Part shown: in pieces, positions 1 to 12,570 of the stretch | Numbering within the stretch: position 1 is the stretch's first letter | Layout: each line of letters opens with the position of its first letter | From: Anisus vortex | Lineage: Eukaryota; Mollusca; Gastropoda; Planorbidae | Reading direction: 5' to 3' | NCBI GenBank assembly: GCA_949126835.1 | Contig: OX421497.1 | Coordinates: forward strand, 2,286,271 to 2,350,270 | Length of the DNA stretch: 64,000 nucleotides | Program-made: the position numbers and the translations under genes | The notes under the pieces: model-generated | What the model was told of the DNA's origin: nothing | The model's input: the letters and a program-made list of their open reading frames with translations, nothing else | Database searches by the model: none

Positions 1-531
1 AAAGGTGCCCAGTTATCGGAACTGGATAAAATAATTTTCAAATACACTGTAGCTACCCATGGAGTTATAAGCAATAGTCTTAAGCGGGGATAAAGTATTT
101 TGCGGTATTTTAAACCATTTAAATATTGCATTCTACAAATTACGACGCAAATTAAAACAACATTTTGTTTCCTTCTTAAACGCATAAATACGCAAAATTT
201 GATGACGCCATATAATTATAAGCTTAAAAATAGAGTGTAACCAGGACCACTGCGTTTAAATAAGCTTAGTAACGCGTCGGTATTACTTCCCGAAACAGAA
301 AAAAAATGCTAAATCTATTTGCTTTGTCCTATGTTTGTAAAGTTTTAAATTATTAATTAGCTTTAAGTCATGTATTCACAGTGTAAAGTATTAATAGTAG
401 TGATAGATTAAGAAAATCAACTACAGTATTGGTAGTGTAAAGAATTTATGTTGTTTACGGCACGTAGGCAATTTAAACATGAAGAAAATTTGTTCCCGTC
501 ATTGAGATAAAAATCCATGCACATAGTTTGA

Positions 532-869
532 TGACGTCAATTTAAACATGAAATGCGATTGCGCATTCTGTTTTATACCTATTCTGTGGACATATACAAC
601 ACGAATAAAAACGTGAAGGAATTTTGTATTTGCCAGATACAACGTAAGATACCCATTAAAACCATTAATCATTACCCATTATAACAATTTAAAAATATCC
701 CGCTATAAATTACGACGCAAATTAAAACGTGAATATATTTTGTTCTATTCATTCATAAAGTACAATAGCAAAGGTTGAAGCAAAGTTAATTTTAAATGAA
801 TACGCAAAATTTGATGACGTCATAACGAAAAGCCGGCTAGCTATCTCTGCGCAAACTTTGATGACGTCA
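532..869. promoter_or_regulatory. CRE-like TGACGTCA palindromes in satellite unit
   Basis: The 8-bp palindrome TGACGTCA, the core CREB/ATF consensus, occurs at 532-539, 815-822 and 862-869 in the first unit. It recurs in later units, for example at 2558-2565 and 2625-2632. Each site sits in a TTGATGACGTCA context. Binding is inferred from the consensus only; the sites may simply be part of the repeated sequence. Confidence 0.25.
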
Positions 870-1696
870 TCCTCAAAAAAATCTCAACGCCATCCTTTTT
901 TTTTATTTTCTTAGTGCGATCGATCGAAAAACTATAAAAAGTTGGAACGGCAATTTTAACATGAACCCAAAATATGTCGTTTTTTTCACGTTTTTTGACC
1001 AAACTGACCACTGCGGTCATTTTAATTTTTTTAAAACCTTGACAGTGTTCACCGCCGTAACGCAAAGAATATTTGTAGCAAATTTCACGTTTTTATGTCC
1101 AGTATTTAAAAAGATTATGCGGTATGTACATACCCAGCCAGCCAGCCAGCCACATACATACATACATATTCCTTTTGAGATTTATATATATACAAGCCGT
1201 TATGTGCCCGGTCCTCCGAACCGGCTAAAAGTTATGTTTACATACACTCTAACTACTCAGTCAGTTATAATGAGATGACCTACGACACGAATTTAAACGT
1301 GAGGTAATTTTTTATTTGCCCGCTACAACATGAATTACCCGTTAAAATCATTACTCATCACCCATTATAACAATTACAAAATTGCCCGCTATAAATTACG
1401 ACGCAAATTAAAACATGAATATATTTTGTTCTATTCATTGATTAAGAACATTCGACAGTACTTTTTTTTTTTTTTTAATGATTGTTTGATATATTTTTTT
1501 TACGACAAACATTAAGTCGCAGACCTATGTTGTGTTGTTTTTGTTTATTTGCTATTTATTTATTTATTGTTGCTTTGGAAGCAAACTTAGAATTAAATTT
1601 TCTATTCAACATGTAAAACAATAACAAATGAAACCCTTATGAAATAATGTTTATAAAACGTATGCGACACGAATTAAAACTTTAAAAATTTAGTTC

Positions 1697-2018
1697 CGGC
1701 AATTTGAACATTGCCTGGCAAATTAAACATTGCCCGGTAATTTAAACATTGCCCGGTAATTTAAACATTGCCCGGTATTATAAACATTGCCCGGTATTAG
1801 AAAAATTGCCCGGTAATTTAAACATTGCCCGGTAATTTAAACATTGCCCGGTAATTTAAACATTGCCCGGTATTATAAACATTGCCCGGTATTATAAACA
1901 TTGCCCGGTAATTTAAACATTGCCCGGTAATTTAAACATTGCCCGGTATTATAAACATTTCCCGGTATTATAAACATTACCCGGTAATTTAAACATTGCC
2001 CGGTAATTTAAACAATGG
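1697..2018 (+). repeat. 19-bp minisatellite block 1
   Basis: About 16 tandem copies of a 19-bp word ATTGCCCGGTAATTTAAAC, intermixed with a variant in which AATTTAAA is replaced by ATTATAAA. The block ends each satellite unit just before a conserved GGCCGTTACC junction. Confidence 0.92.
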
Positions 2019-3454
2019 CCGTTACCTAGGCGATAAGCCTAAAGGTGCCCAGTTCTCGGAACTGGATAAAATAACCCATGGAGTTATAAACAATAGTCTT
2101 AAGCGGGCATAAAGTATTTTCCGGTAACTTATACCATTTAAATATTGCATTTTACAAATTACGACGCAAATTAAAACAAAATTTTGTTCCCTTCTTAAAC
2201 GCATAAATACGCAAAATTTGATGACGCCATATAATTATAAGCTTAAATATAGAGTGTAACCAGGACCATTGCGTTTAAATAAGCTTAGTAAGGCGTCGGT
2301 ATTACTTCCCGAAACAGAAAAAAAAATGCTAAATCTATTTGCTTTGTCCTATGTTTGTAAAGTTTTAAATTATTAATTAGCTTTAAGTCATGTATTCACA
2401 GTGTAAAGTATTAAAGTAGTGATAGATTAAGAAAATCAACTACAGTATTGGTAGTGTAAAGAATTTATGTTGTTTACGGCACGTAGACAATTTAAACATG
2501 AAGAAAATTTGTTCCCGTCATTGAGTTGAGATAATAAAATCCATGCACATAGTTTGATGACGTCAATTTAAACATGAATGAAAAATGTCCCTTCATTGCT
2601 ATAAAATCCATGCGCAAAGATTGATGACGTCATAAAAATAATCTCAGCGCATCCTTTTTTTTTCTAACTTTGTGACGAAAAACTATAAAAAGTTGGAACG
2701 GCAAATTCAACATGAACCCAAAATGTGTCGTTTTATTCGCGTTTTTTGACCAAACTGACCACTGCGGTCATTTTAATTTTTTTAAAACCTTGACAGTGTT
2801 CACCGCCGTAACGCAAAGAATATTTGTAGCAAATTTCACGTTTTTATGTCCAGTATTTAAAAAGATTATGCGGTATGTACATACCCAGCCAGCCAGCCAG
2901 CCACATACATACATACATATTCCTTTTGAGATTTATATATATACAAGCCGTTATGTGCCCGGTCCTCCGAACCGGCTAAAAGTTATGTTTACATACACTC
3001 TAACTACTCAGGCAGTTATAATGAGATTGCCCGCATGACCTACGACACGAATTTAAACGTGAGGTAATTTTTTATTTGCCCGCTACAACATGAATTACCC
3101 GTTAAAATCATTACTCATCACCCATTATAACAATTACAAAATTGCCCGCTATAAATTACGACGCAAATTAAAACATGAATATATTTTGTTCTATTCATTG
3201 ATTAAGAACATTCGACACTACTTGTTTTTTTTTAATGATTGTTTGATATATTTTTTTTACGACAAACATTAAGTCGCAGACCTATGTTGTGTTGTTTTTG
3301 TTTTTTTGCTATTTATTTATTTATTGTTGCTTTGGAAGCAAACTTAGAATTAATTTTTCTATTCAACATGTAAAACAATAACAAATGAAACCCTTATGAA
3401 ATAATGTTTATAAAACGTATACGACACGAATTAAAACTTTAAAAATTTAGTTCC

Positions 3455-3947
3455 GGCAATTTGAAAATTGCCCGGCAAATTAAACATTGCCCGGTAATTT
3501 AAACATTGCCTGGTAATTTAAACATTGCCCGGTATTATAAACATTGCCCGGTATTATAAACATTGCCCGGTATTATAAACATTGCCCGGTAATTTAAACA
3601 TTGCCCGGTATTATAAACATTGCCCGGTATTATAAACATTGCCCGGTAATTTAAACATTGCCCGGTAATTTAAACATTGCCCGGTATTATAAACATTGCC
3701 CGGTATTATAAACATTGCCCGGTAATTTAAACATTGCCCGGTAATTTAAACATTGCCCGGTATTATAAACATTGCCCGGTATTATAAACATTGCCCGGTA
3801 ATTTAAACATTGCCCGGTAATTTAAACATTGTCCGGTATTATAAACATTGCCCGGTAATTTAAACATTGCCCGGTAATTTAAACATTGCCTGGTATTATA
3901 AACATTGCCCGGTAATTTAAACATTGCCCGGTAATTAAAACAATGGC
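3455..3947 (+). repeat. 19-bp minisatellite block 2 (long form)
   Basis: About 25 copies of the 19-bp word with interspersed AATTTAAA and ATTATAAA variants. The order of variants is closely matched by block 5, which lies 5296 bp downstream, so the two blocks share a recent origin. Confidence 0.92.
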
Positions 3948-5395
3948 CGTTACCAAGGCGATAAGCCTAAAGGTGCCCAGTTCTCGGAACTGGATAAAAT
4001 AACCCATGGAGATATAAGCAATTGTCTTAAGCGGGGATAAAGTATTTTCCGGTAACTTAATTTTTTTACTTAAACCATTTAAATATTGCATTCTACAAAT
4101 TACGACGCAAATTAAAACAAAATTTTGTTCCCTTCTTAAACGCATAAATACGCAAAATTTGATGACGCCATATAATTATAAGCTTAAATATAGAGTGTAA
4201 CCAGGACCACTGCGTTTAAATAAGCTTAGTAATGCGTCGGTATTACTTCCGAAAACAGAAAAAAAATGCTAAATCTATTTGCTTTGTCCTATGTTTGTAA
4301 AGTTTTAAATTATTAATTAGCTTTAAGTCATGTATTCATAGTGTAAAGTATCAAAGTAGTGATAGATTAAGAAAATCAACTACAGTATTGGTAGTGTAAA
4401 GAATTTATGTTGTTTACGGCACGTAGACAATTTAAACATGAAAAAAAATTTGTTCCCGTCATTGAGTTGAGATAATAAAATCCATGCACATAGTTTGATG
4501 ACGTCAATTTAAACATGAATGAAAAATGTCCCTTCATTGCTATAAAATCCATGCGCAAAGATTGATGACGTCATAAAAATAATCTCAGCGCATCCTTTTT
4601 TTTTCTAACTTTGTGACGAAAAACTATAAAAAGTTGTACTGGCATAGACAATGTGAATCAAAAGTTGTGTTTTTTTCACGTTTTTTGACCAAACTGACCA
4701 CTGCGGTCATTTTAATTTTTTTTAAACCTTGACAGTGTTCACCGCCGTAACGCAAAGAATATTTGTAGCAAATTTCACGTTTTTATGTCCAGTATTTAAA
4801 AAGATTATGCGGTATGTACATACCCAGCCAGCCAGCCAGCCACATACATACATACATATTCCTTTTGAGATTTATATATATACAAGCCGTTATGTGCCCG
4901 GTCCTCCAAACCGGCTAAAAGTTATGTTTACATACACTCTAACTACTCAGGCAGTTATAATGAGATTGCCCGCATGACCTACGACACGAATTTAAACGTG
5001 AGGTAATTTTTTATTTGCCCGCTACAACATGAATTACCCGTTAAAATCATTACTCATCACCCATTATAACAATTACAAAATTGCCCGCTATAAATTACGA
5101 CGCAAATTAAAACATGAATATATTTTGTTCTATTCATTGATTAAGAACATTCGACAGTACTTTTTTTTTTTTTTATGATTGTTTGATATATTTTTTTTAG
5201 GACAAACATTAAGTCGCAGACCTATGTTGTGTTGTTTTTGTTTATTTGCTATTTATTTATTTATTGTTGCTTTGGAAGCAAACTTAGAATTAAATTTTCT
5301 ATTCAACATGTAAAACGATAACAAATGAAACCCATATGAAATAATGTTTATAAAACGTATACGACACGAATTAAAACTTTAAAAAGTTAGTTCCA

Positions 5396-5656
5396 GCAAT
5401 TTGAACATTGCCCGGCAAATTAAACATTGCCCGGTAATATAAACATTGTCCGGTAATTTAAACATTGCCCGGTAATTTAAACATTGCCCGGTATTATAAA
5501 CATTGCCCGGTAATTTAAACATTGCCCGGTAATTAAACATTGCCCAGTAATTTAAACATTGCCCGGTAATTTAAACATTGCCCGGTAATTTAAACATTGC
5601 CCGGTATTATAAACATTGCCCGGTAATTTAAACATTGCCCGGTAATTTAAACAATG
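5396..5656 (+). repeat. 19-bp minisatellite block 3 (short form)
   Basis: About 13 copies of the 19-bp word, including one shortened copy (AATTAAAC) and one CCCAGT variant. The same rare variants occur in block 4 exactly 1680 bp later. Confidence 0.92.
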
Positions 5657-7075
5657 GCCGTTACCAAGGCGATAAGCCTAAAGGTGCCCAGTTCTCGGAA
5701 CTGTATAAAATAACCCATGGAGTTATAAGCAATAGTCTTTTCCGGTAACTTAAACCATTTAAATATTGCATTCTACAAATTACGACGCAAATTAAAACAA
5801 AATTTGGTTCCCTTCTTAAACGCATAAATACGCAAAATTTGTTGACGCCATATAATTATAAGCTTAAATATAGAGTGTAACCAGGACCACTGCGTTTAAA
5901 TAAGCTTAGTAATGCGTCGGTATTACTTCCTGAAACAGAAAAAAAATGCTAAATCTATTTGCTTTGTCCTATGTTTGTAAAGTTTTAAATTATTAATTAG
6001 CTTTAAGTCATGTATTCACAGTGTAAAGTATTAAAGTAGTGATAGATTAAGAAAATCAACTACAGTATTGGTAGTGTAAAGAATTTATGTTGTTTACGGC
6101 ACGTAGACAATTTAAACATGAAAAAAAATTTGTTCCCGTCATTGAGTTGAGATAATAAAATCCATGCACATAGTTTGATGACGTCAATTTAAACATGAAT
6201 GAAAAATGTCCCTTCATTGCTATAAAATCCATGCGCAAAGATTGATGACGTCATAAAAATAATCTCAGCGCATCCTTTTTTTTTCTAACTTTGTGACGAA
6301 AAACTATAAAAAGTTGTACTGGCATAGACAATGTGAATCAAAAGTTGTGTTTTTTTCACGTTTTTTGACCAAACTGACCACTGCGGTCATTTTAATTTTT
6401 TTTAAACCTTGACAGTGTTCACCGCCGTAACGCAAAGAATATTTGTAGCAAATTTCACGTTTTTATGTCCAGTATTTAAAAAGATTATGCGGTATGTACA
6501 TACCCAGCCAGCCAGCCAGCCACATACATACATACATATTCCTTTTGAGATTTATATATATACAAGCCGTTATGTGCCCGGTCCTCCGAACCGGCTAAAA
6601 GTTATGTTTACATACACTCTAACTACTCAGGCAGTTATAATGAGATTGCCCGCATGACCTACGACACGAATTTAAACGTGAGGTAATTTTTTATTTGCCC
6701 GCTACAACATGAATTACCCGTTAAAATCATTACTCATCACCCATTATAACAATTACAAAATTGCCCGCTATAAATTACGACGCAAATTAAAACATGAATA
6801 TATTTTGTTCTATTCATTGATTAAGAACATTCGACAGTACTTTTTTTTTTTTTTATGATTGTTTGATATATTTTTTTTAGGACAAACATTAAGTCGCAGA
6901 CCTATGTTGTGTTGTTTTTGTTTATTTGCTATTTATTTATTTATTGTTGCTTTGGAAGCAAACTTAGAATTAAATTTTCTATTCAACATGTAAAACGATA
7001 ACAAATGAAACCCATATGAAATAATGTTTATAAAACGTATACGACACGAATTAAAACTTTAAAAAGTTAGTTCCA

Positions 7076-7336
7076 GCAATTTGAACATTGCCCGGCAAAT
7101 TAAACATTGCCCGGTAATATAAACATTGTCCGGTAATTTAAACATTGCCCGGTAATTTAAACATTGCCCGGTATTATAAACATTGCCCGGTAATTTAAAC
7201 ATTGCCCGGTAATTAAACATTGCCCAGTAATTTAAACATTGCCCGGTAATTTAAACATTGCCCGGTAATTTAAACATTGCCCGGTATTATAAACATTGCC
7301 CGGTAATTTAAACATTGCCCGGTAATTTAAACAATG
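7076..7336 (+). repeat. 19-bp minisatellite block 4 (copy of block 3)
   Basis: The line-by-line sequence equals block 3 at an offset of 1680 bp, including the rare shortened copy. This marks a very recent duplication of one complete unit or an assembly duplication. Confidence 0.92.
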
Positions 7337-8749
7337 GCCGTTACCAAGGCGATAAGCCTAAAGGTGCCCAGTTCTCGGAACTGTATAAAATAACCCATGG
7401 AGTTATAAGCAATAGTCTTTTCCGGTAACTTAAACCATTTAAATATTGCATTCTACAAATTACGACGCAAATTAAAACAAAATTTGGTTCCCTTCTTAAA
7501 CGCATAAATACGCAAAATTTGTTGACGCCATATAATTATAAGCTTAAATATAGAGTGTAACCAGGACCACTGCGTTTAAATAAGCTTAGTAATGCGTCGG
7601 TATTACTTCCTGAAACAGAAAAAAAATGCTAAATCTATTTGCTTTGTCCTATGTTTGTAAAGTTTTAAATTATTAATTAGCTTTAAGTCATGTATTCACA
7701 GTGTAAAGTATTAAAGTAGTGATAGATTAAGAAAATCAACTACAGTATTGGTAGTGTAAAGAATTTATGTTGTTTACGGCACGTAGACAATTTAAACATG
7801 AAGAAAATTTGTTCCCGTCATTGAGTTGAGATAATAAAATCCATGCACATAGTTTGATGACGTCAATTTAAACATGAATGAAAAAGGTCCCTTCATTGCT
7901 ATAAAATCCATGCGCAAAGATTGATGACGTCATAAAAATAATCTCAGCGCATCCTTTTTTTTTCTAACTTTGTGACGAAAAACTATAAAAAGTTGTACTG
8001 GCAAAGACAATGTGAATCAAAAGTTGTGTTTTTTTCGCGTTTTTTGACCAAACTGACCACTGCGGTCATTTTATTTTTTTTTAAACCTTGACAGTGTTCA
8101 CCGCCGTAACGCAAAGATTATTTGTAGCAAATTTCACGTTTTTATGTCCAGTATTTAAAAAGATTATGCGGTATGTACATACCCAGCCAGCCAGCCAGCC
8201 AGCCAGCCACATATTCCTTTTGAGATTTATATATATATACAAGCCGTTATGTGCCCGGTCCTCCGAACCGGCTAAAAGTTATGTTTACATACACTCTAAC
8301 TACTCAGGCAGTTATAATGAGATTGCCCGCATGACCTACGACACGAATTTAAACGTGAGGTAATTTTTTATTTGCCCGCTACAACATGAATTACCCGTTA
8401 AAATCATTACTCATCACCCATTATAACAATTACAAAATTGCCCGCTATAAATTACGACGCAAATTAAAACATGAATATATTTTGTTCTATTCATTGATTA
8501 AGAACATTCGACACTACTTTTTTTTTTTTAATGATTGTTTGATATATTTTTTTTACGACAAACATTAAGTCGCAGACCTATGTTGTATTGTTTTTGTTTT
8601 TTTGCTATTTATTTATTTATTGTTGCTTTGGAAGCAAACTTAGAATTAATTTTTCTATTCAACATGTAAAACAATAACAAATGAAACCCTTATGAAATAA
8701 TGTTTATAAAACGTATACGACACGAATTAAAACTTTAAAAATTTAGTTC

Positions 8750-9240
8750 CGGCAATTTGAAAATTGCCCGGCAAATTAAACATTGCCCGGTAATTTAAAC
8801 ATTGCCTGGTAATTTAAACATTGCCCGGTATTATAAACATTGCCCGGTATTATAAACATTGCCCGGTATTATAAACATTGCCCGGTAATTTAAACATTGC
8901 CCGGTATTATAAACATTGCCCGGTATTATAAACATTGCCCGGTAATTTAAACATTGCCCGGTAATTTAAACATTGCCCGGTATTATAAACATTGCCCGGT
9001 ATTATAAACATTGCCCGGTAATTTAAACATTGCCCGGTAATTTAAACATTGCCAGGTATTATAAACATTGCCCGGTATTATAAACATTGCCCGGTAATTT
9101 AAACATTGCCCGGTAATTTAAACATTGTCCGGTATTATAAACATTGCCCGGTAATTTAAACATTGCCCGGTAATTTAAACATTGCCTGGTATTATAAACA
9201 TTGCCCGGTAATTTAAACATTGCCCGGTAATTAAAACAAT
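8750..9240 (+). repeat. 19-bp minisatellite block 5 (long form)
   Basis: About 25 copies, nearly colinear in variant order with block 2. The flanking unit body also matches at the 5296-bp offset, so long and short unit types form a higher-order pattern. Confidence 0.9.
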
Positions 9241-10689
9241 GGCCGTTACCAAGGCGATAAGCCTAAAGGTGCCCAGTTCTCGGAACTGGATAAAATAACC
9301 CATGGAGTTATAAGCAATTGTCTTAAGCGGGGATAAAGTATTTTCCGGTAACTTAATTTTTTTACTTAAACCATTTAAATATTGCATTCTACAAATTACG
9401 ACGCAAATTAAAACAAAATTTTGTTCCCTTCTTAAACGCATAAATACGCAAAATTTGATGACGCCATATAATTATAAGCTTAAATATAGAGTGTAACCAG
9501 GACCACTGCGTTTAAATAAGCTTAGTAATGCGTCGGTATTACTTCCGAAAACAGAAAAAAAATGCTAAATCTATTTGCTTTGTCCTATGTTTGTAAAGTT
9601 TTAAATTATTAATTAGCTTTAAGTCATGTATTCACAGTGTAAAGTATCAAAGTAGTGATAGATTAAGAAAATCAACTACAGTATTGGTAGTGTAAAGAAT
9701 TTATGTTGTTTACGGCACGTAGACAATTTAAACATGAAGAAAATTTGTTCCCGTCATTGAGTTGAGATAATAAAATCCATGCACATAGTTTGATGACGTC
9801 AATTTAAACATGAATGAAAAATGTCCCTTCATTGCTATAAAATCCATGCGCAAAGATTGATGACGTCATAAAAATAATCTCAGCGCATCCTTTTTTTTTC
9901 TAACTTTGTGACGAAAAACTATAAAAAGTTGTACTGGCAAAGACAATGTGAATCAAAAGTTGTGTTTTTTTCACGTTTTTTGACCAAACTGACCACTGCG
10001 GTCATTTTAATTTTTTTAAAACCTTGACAGTGTTCACCGCCGTAACGCAAAGAATATTTGTAGCAAATTTCACGTTTTTATGTCCAGTATTTAAAAAGAT
10101 TATGCGGTATGTACATACCCAGCCAGCCAGCCAGCCAGCCACATACATACATACATATTCCTTTTGAGATTTATATATATACAAGCCGTTATGTGCCCGG
10201 TCCTCCGAACCGGCTAAAAGTTATGTTTACATACACTCTAACTACTCAGGCAGTTATAATGAGATTGCCCGCATGACCTACGACACGAATTTAAACGTGA
10301 GGTAATTTTTTATTTGCCCGCTACAACATGAATTACCCGTTAAAATCATTACTCATCACCCATTATAACAATTACAAAATTGCCCGCTATAAAATACGAC
10401 GCAAATTAAAACATGAATATATTTTGTTCTATTCATTGATAAAGGACATTCGACAGTACTTTTTTTTTTTAATGATTGTTTGATATATTTTTTTACGACA
10501 AACATTAAGTGGCAGACCTATGTTGTGTTGTTTTCGTTTTTTTGCTATTTATTTATTTATTGTTGATTTGGAAGCAAACTTAGAATTAAATTTTCTATTC
10601 AACATGTAAAACAATAACAAATGAAACCCATATGAAATAATGTTTATAAAACGTATACGACACGAATTAAAACTTTAAAAAGTTAGTTC

Positions 10690-10895
10690 CGGCAATTTGA
10701 ACATTGCCCGGCAAATTAAACATTGCCCGGTAATTTAAACATTGCCCGGTAATTTAAACATTGCCCGGTAATTTAAACATTGCCCGGTATTATAAACATT
10801 GCCCGGTAATTTAAACATTGCCCGGTAATTTAAACATTGCCCGGTATTATAAACATTACCCGGTAATTTAAACCCTGCCCGGTAATTTAAACAAT
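10690..10895 (+). repeat. 19-bp minisatellite block 6
   Basis: About 11 copies. After this block the usual AAAGGTGCCCAG unit start is replaced by a divergent segment that leads into the palindrome. Confidence 0.9.
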
Positions 10896-10919
10896 GGTTG
10901 TTACCAAGGCGATAAGCCT

Positions 10920-12570
10920 AAAGTTATAATAAGATTTCCCGCTTCACAGTTAATATATACGGCAATTAATAAAACCCCACCCGTTAAAAAGTTTATCGAT
11001 GTATACGTCACAAATTTAAATGTGAATGACATTTTGTACGCCCGCTACAACCGAAACGAACTGCAACGTGAAATATTGCCCGCTAGAAACGAATTGAAAC
11101 GTGAAATATTGCCCTCTAGAAAAGAATTGAAACGTGAAATATTTCCCGCTAGAAAGATTTTAATGCGTATACGCCCGCTTCAAACGAATTAAAAAAGCTA
11201 AAAGTTATGTTTACATACACTCTTACTACTCAAGCAGTTATAATGAGATTGCACGCAACAACTACAAAAGTTTATATTTCGTATACGACACGAATTAAAA
11301 CGTGAATATATTTTGTTCTATTCATTCATAAAATACATTAGCAAACATTGAAGCAAAGTTGATTTTAAATGAATACGCAAAATTTGATGACGTCATAACG
11401 AAAAGCCGGCTAGCTATCTCTGCGCAAACTTTGATGACGTCATCCTGAAAAAATCTCAACGCCATCCTTTTTTTAATTTTTTTAGCGCGATCGATCGAAA
11501 AACTATAAAAAGTTGGAACGGCAATTTTAACATGAACCCAAAATATGTCGTTTTATTCGCGTTTTTTGACCAAACTGACCACTGCGGTCATTTTATTTTT
11601 TTTAAAACCTTGACAGTGTTCACCGCCGTAACGCAAAGAATTTTTGTAGCAAATTTCACGTTTTTATGTCCAGTATTTAAAAAGATTATGCGGTATGTAC
11701 ATACCCAGCCAGCCAGCCAGCCACATACATATTCCTTTTGAGATTTATATATATATATGATATATATGATATGATATGATATGATATGATATATATAAAT
11801 CTCAAAAGGTGTATGTATGTACGTACCGCATAATCTTTTTAAATACTGGACATAAAAACGTGAAATTTGCTACAAATATTCTTTGCGTTACGGCGGTTAA
11901 CACTGTCAAGGTTTTAAAAAAATTTGAATGACCGCAGTGGTCAGTTTGGTCAAAAAACGCGAATAAAACACATATTTTGATTCACATTGACTTTGCCAGT
12001 ACAACTTTTTATCATTTTTCGATCGATCGCGCTAAAATAAAAGAAAAAAAGTACGCGCTGAGATTATTTCTGTATATTGCGTCATCAGATTTTGCACAGC
12101 GCTAACTAGCCGTCTTCTTTTAATGACGTCATCAAATTTTTCGTATTCATGTTACGTTTAACTTTGTTGCGATGTTTGCTAATGTACTTTATGAATGAAT
12201 AGAACAAAATATATTCACGTTTTAATTTGCGTCGTAATTTATAGCGGGCAATTTTTAAATTGTTATAATGGGTAATGTGTAATGATTTTAACGGGTAATT
12301 TATGTTGTAGCGGGGAAATACAAAATTCCATCACGTTTAAATTCGAGTCGTATACGAAATTTAAAATGTGTAGTTCTTGCGGCCAATCTCATTGTAACTG
12401 CTTGAGTAGTTTCAATTCGTTTCTAGCAGTTTGAGTTCAATTCGTTTGTAGCGGGCGTACAAAATGTCATTCACATTTCAATTTGTGACGTATACATCAA
12501 TAAACTTTGTATCTTGCAAGGTTTTTGTAATTGCCATATATATTAACTGTGTAGCGGGCAATCTCATTTA
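10920..12570. repeat. Large imperfect palindrome of satellite sequence
   Basis: The left arm (about 10930-11757) runs in the array orientation and the right arm (about 11787-12570) is its reverse complement. The pivot near 11758-11786 is a (GATAT)n tract. The inner 20 bases of each arm, around 11734-11757 and 11788-11808, pair nearly perfectly. Further out the arms keep the same order of landmarks (CCAG repeat, GACCACTGCGGTC, CRE motifs, CCCGCTACAA motif) with scattered mismatches. At 11041-11170 the left arm also shows a short tandem of a 30-35 bp CCCGCTAGAAACGAATTG-type motif. Confidence 0.85.

Larger units (their letters stand above)
1..10919 (+). repeat. Higher-order satellite array, six direct units
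   Basis: Six direct copies of a complex unit begin with the same word (AAAGGTGCCCAGTT) at 1, 2041, 3969, 5680, 7360 and 9265, giving lengths of about 2040, 1928, 1711, 1680, 1905 and 1655 bp. Each unit has an AT-rich body, CRE-like palindromes, a (CCAG)n/(ACAT)n microsatellite, a short hairpin around CCGGT..ACCGG, and a terminal block of 19-bp repeats. Length differences come mostly from the 19-bp block. The unit body itself looks built from a degenerate motif resembling ACGAATTTAAACATGAA. Short ORFs of 60-114 codons recur in every unit, but they follow the repeat and are not genes. The array seems to continue left of the window. Confidence 0.9.

Noticed and set aside
3455..3947. CRISPR-like array of short repeats
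   Set aside because: Repeats are directly adjacent with no unique spacers, and the DNA is eukaryotic; it is a minisatellite.
11041..11170. Possible Helitron or TIR-transposon origin of the satellite
   Set aside because: No TC..CTRR ends, no target duplication and no transposase remnant could be identified at either edge.
961..11741. Recurrent 60-108 codon ORFs in the satellite units
   Set aside because: The same ORFs reappear with every unit, are low complexity and differ in length through indels; a property of the repeat, not a gene family.
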